Shown here: positions 5,407 to 6,761 of the stretch, in pieces | Position numbering within the stretch: the first letter of the stretch is position 1 | Layout: each line of letters opens with the position of its first letter | NCBI GenBank assembly: GCA_022572625.1 | Contig: JACZVN010000023.1 | Coordinates: 1-6,761, forward strand | DNA from: Patescibacteria group bacterium | GTDB taxonomy: Bacteria > Patescibacteriota > Patescibacteriia > UBA2591 > UBA6264 | Direction of reading: 5' to 3' | Length of the DNA: 6,761 nucleotides | Made by a program: the position numbers and the translations under genes | The notes under the pieces: generated by a model | The model's input: only the letters and a program-made list of their open reading frames with translations | What the model was told of the DNA's origin: nothing | Databases searched by the model: none

Positions 5407-6079
5407 ATATTGTAGTTATATTATTATCTGCCGGCGCTGGCGTTGCCATTTTTTTCTCTCCCTGCGGAGTAGCGTTGCTGCCAAGCTACATCAGTCTTAT
5501 TTTGGCCAAAAAAGAACGATCAAAAAGACCGTTAATAAAAGCCATCGAAGGATTAAAAATTGGTTTTGTTGCAAGTCTTGGAATGCTAACTGTTTTTACT
5601 GTCTTAGGCATTGCGGTGAATATTTTTGGAAATTTTTTATCCCCGTATGCTTTTTGGTTTGGCACGATTACCGGGGCGGGACTTATCCTTCTCGGAATTT
5701 TTATGATCTTTGGAAAATTTATTCACTTACCGATGGTACGCCTAAAAACGAACTTTAATCCTTCTTTTAAATCTTTTTTTATTTTTGGGGCTGGCTATGC
5801 GTTGGGTGGCATTGCCTGTACCTTTCCGGCGTTTCTGTTGGTTGTTTTGGCGTCTTGGGGTTCCGGCTCCTTTATAGGAGGTTTGTTAAATTTCATTGCT
5901 TTCTCTTTGGCAGCGATGTTACTGATGATTTTGGTGACTACCCTCTCAGCCTTGGCAAAATCACTAGTTTAGGTTGGTTCAATAGGTATATGGAGATTAT
6001 CCAGTTAATCAGCGCTTTGATTATTATTGTCGGTGGTGCATATCTTATTTGGTTTAATATGAAGGCGTTTATTTTTTAA
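5403..6079 (+). CDS. ccdA: CcdA/DsbD-like membrane thiol-disulfide transporter, interrupted by a frameshift
   Basis: CcdA proteins carry reducing equivalents from cytoplasmic thioredoxin across the membrane to extracytoplasmic partners. The two family cysteines are present: C21 in FFSPCGVALLPSYISL and C139 in GGIACTFPAFLL, each at the start of a three-helix half. The frame from 5403 stops at 5972 (189 residues, ending LAKSLV). However, the missing last part follows in the -1 frame: SLGWFNRYMEIIQL then SALIIIVGGAYLIW, ending with a TAA at 6077-6079. Adding one A to the AAAA run at 5957-5960 joins both parts into a 225-residue protein with the expected six helices. The cause may be an assembly error, a real mutation or, less likely, ribosomal slippage. 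The start overlaps the redoxin stop (ATGA), so the pair is translationally coupled. The short form would lack the last membrane helix. Confidence 0.85.
5957..5963 (+). other. Frameshift position in the ccdA-like gene
   Basis: Around AAAATCA the reading passes from the frame ending LAKSLV-stop (TAG at 5970-5972) to the -1 frame with the final membrane helix. The original was probably GCA AAA ATC ACT AGT TTA with five A. The heptamer GGCAAAA is not a strong bacterial -1 slippery site and no obvious stimulatory hairpin follows. Confidence 0.6.
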
Positions 6080-6100
6080 TTTGTTTAGAGAATAAAAAAT

Positions 6101-6592
6101 ATGATTTCGAGTATAAAATTTGTTCTCAGTAAAAAAAAGTATTTTTTATTCTTTGTACTGTTTTCACTATTTTTCTTTATGCTATTTATATTTATCCCGG
6201 TTGCCAGTATACCTGGCAATGACGTTTCATTTCAACTTTCAATTTATACTTTGAAAGATTATTTTATTATGATTTTACTCTCCATGCTGATTGGACTTAC
6301 TCTCACCCTTCAAACTTATACCTTTAAGGCAAAGAGGATAAAACCTAAATTGCCTCAATCGGCTGTTTCCGGAACAGTATCAATATCAGGAGTTTTTGCC
6401 GCCATAGTGGGCACTGCAGCTTGTACTTCTTGTCTAGCTGTATTATTCGGATTTTTAGGAGTGAGCTTTGGTAGTCTAGTTTTTATTTTAGATCATCGAA
6501 TATATTTTTTAATTGGCGCGGCGGTGATTATGATTATTTCACTTTATTTTGTTGCAAAAAAGGTGCCTAGTATCTGCAAAAATTGCGCCTAA
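6101..6592 (+). CDS. Four-helix membrane protein with MerT-like C-terminal half
   Basis: The 163-residue product has membrane segments at about 13-34, 53-72, 92-121 and 126-151. The second half resembles the first two helices of MerT. VFAAIVGTAACTSCLAVLFG aligns with the MerT helix carrying the Cys-Cys pair, the IGAA turn in the next helix is shared, and the tail ICKNCA matches the MerT loop CKPGEVCA. Here the pairs are C108/C111 and C159/C162. In MerT such pairs pass Hg(II) from outside to MerA, so this is probably a mercury importer. The N-terminal two helices have no MerT counterpart I know. The assignment rests on remembered similarity and context, and another heavy-metal or thiol-related membrane protein remains possible. 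It starts 21 bases after the corrected ccdA stop, with only a weak AGAG upstream. Confidence 0.6.
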   Translation: MISSIKFVLSKKKYFLFFVLFSLFFFMLFIFIPVASIPGNDVSFQLSIYTLKDYFIMILLSMLIGLTLTLQTYTFKAKRIKPKLPQSAVSGTVSISGVFAAIVGTAACTSCLAVLFGFLGVSFGSLVFILDHRIYFLIGAAVIMIISLYFVAKKVPSICKNCA

Positions 6593-6606
6593 TAATAGTT
6601 ATAAAT

Positions 6607-6761
6607 ATGAAAAATAAAACTCGAAAATTAATTTCACGGTCCATAGAGTTTATTATCTGTCCATGTCATATTATTCCTATTATTATTATTTTGATTTTAA
6701 GTTTTAGTGGAACGACCATTGGTTCGTTTGTAAGTAGACACTTAGTTCTCATGGCGTTTAT
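6607..6761 (+). CDS. merE: MerE-like mercury transport protein, partial (3' end beyond right edge)
   Basis: The ATG at 6607 opens a frame of 51 codons running off the right edge. After a basic start, residues 15-21 read FIICPCH, and the text continues SFSGTTIGSFVSRH. This matches the MerE pattern CPCHLP, a hydrophobic helix, then GTTAGAFLGEH, as I recall it from Tn21/Tn501. MerE is a small two-helix protein (about 78 residues) of the inner membrane that moves Hg(II), and reportedly methylmercury, inward. The visible part covers the first helix with C18/C20 and the beginning of the second. It starts 14 bases after the MerT-like gene with no clear Shine-Dalgarno site, and would be the sixth gene of the operon. 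Confidence 0.75.
   Translation, partial: MKNKTRKLISRSIEFIICPCHIIPIIIILILSFSGTTIGSFVSRHLVLMAF

Noticed and set aside
5940..5990. Programmed -1 frameshift in the ccdA-like gene
   Set aside because: The AAAA run lacks a good slippery heptamer and there is no evident downstream hairpin. A one-base deletion or sequencing error is simpler.
1..6761. CRISPR array, insertion sequence or rRNA
   Set aside because: No regularly spaced repeats, transposase motifs with terminal inverted repeats, or rRNA-like sequence were seen.

Overview
The window is AT-rich bacterial DNA that looks like part of a metagenomic or single-cell contig. From about position 1140 to the right edge it reads as one coherent bacterial locus. 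The substrate-binding protein at its left has an N-terminus (Lys/Arg/Gln-rich stretch, then a short uncleaved membrane anchor, then the SBP fold) of a style I associate with Patescibacteria (CPR). Its genes mostly lack clear Shine-Dalgarno sites. The taxonomic guess is inference only.

Layout. (a) 1-390, minus strand: three small overlapping open frames with good Shine-Dalgarno sites, operon-like and perhaps phage- or plasmid-derived. One is cut by the window edge and one has lost its 5' end. (b) 398-985, minus: the HEAT-repeat C-terminal domain of the CvfC/YpgR family, without its N-terminal half. (c) 986-1140, minus, same open frame: a fragment with the motif FWVRGHFRHF, unrelated to CvfC. 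(d) 1141-2877, plus: an OppA/DppA-type substrate-binding protein with no usable start codon. Parts a-d look like pieces joined end to end, as in an assembly or amplification chimera. (e) 2882-2965: tRNA-Leu(CAG), followed by a perfect 17-bp terminator hairpin. (f) 3102 to the right edge, plus: a mercury-resistance operon.

The mer operon starts with a promoter (TTGCAT-17-TATCAT) overlapped by a near-palindromic operator that runs into the first start codon. The order is: ArsR-family repressor, mercuric reductase MerA (catalytic core only, no NmerA domain), membrane-anchored TlpA/redoxin-like protein (WCPTC), CcdA-like membrane thiol transporter (interrupted by a one-base frameshift), a four-helix membrane protein whose second half resembles MerT, and a MerE-like protein cut by the window edge. 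The first four genes are joined by ATGA stop/start overlaps.

Inferred working model: MerT-like and MerE-like proteins pass Hg(II) across the membrane through cysteine pairs. MerA reduces it to Hg(0) with NAD(P)H. The ArsR-type protein releases its operator when metal binds. The TlpA/CcdA pair, which is not part of the classical mer set, could keep extracytoplasmic thiols reduced. No merB, merP or MerR-family merR is seen in the window.
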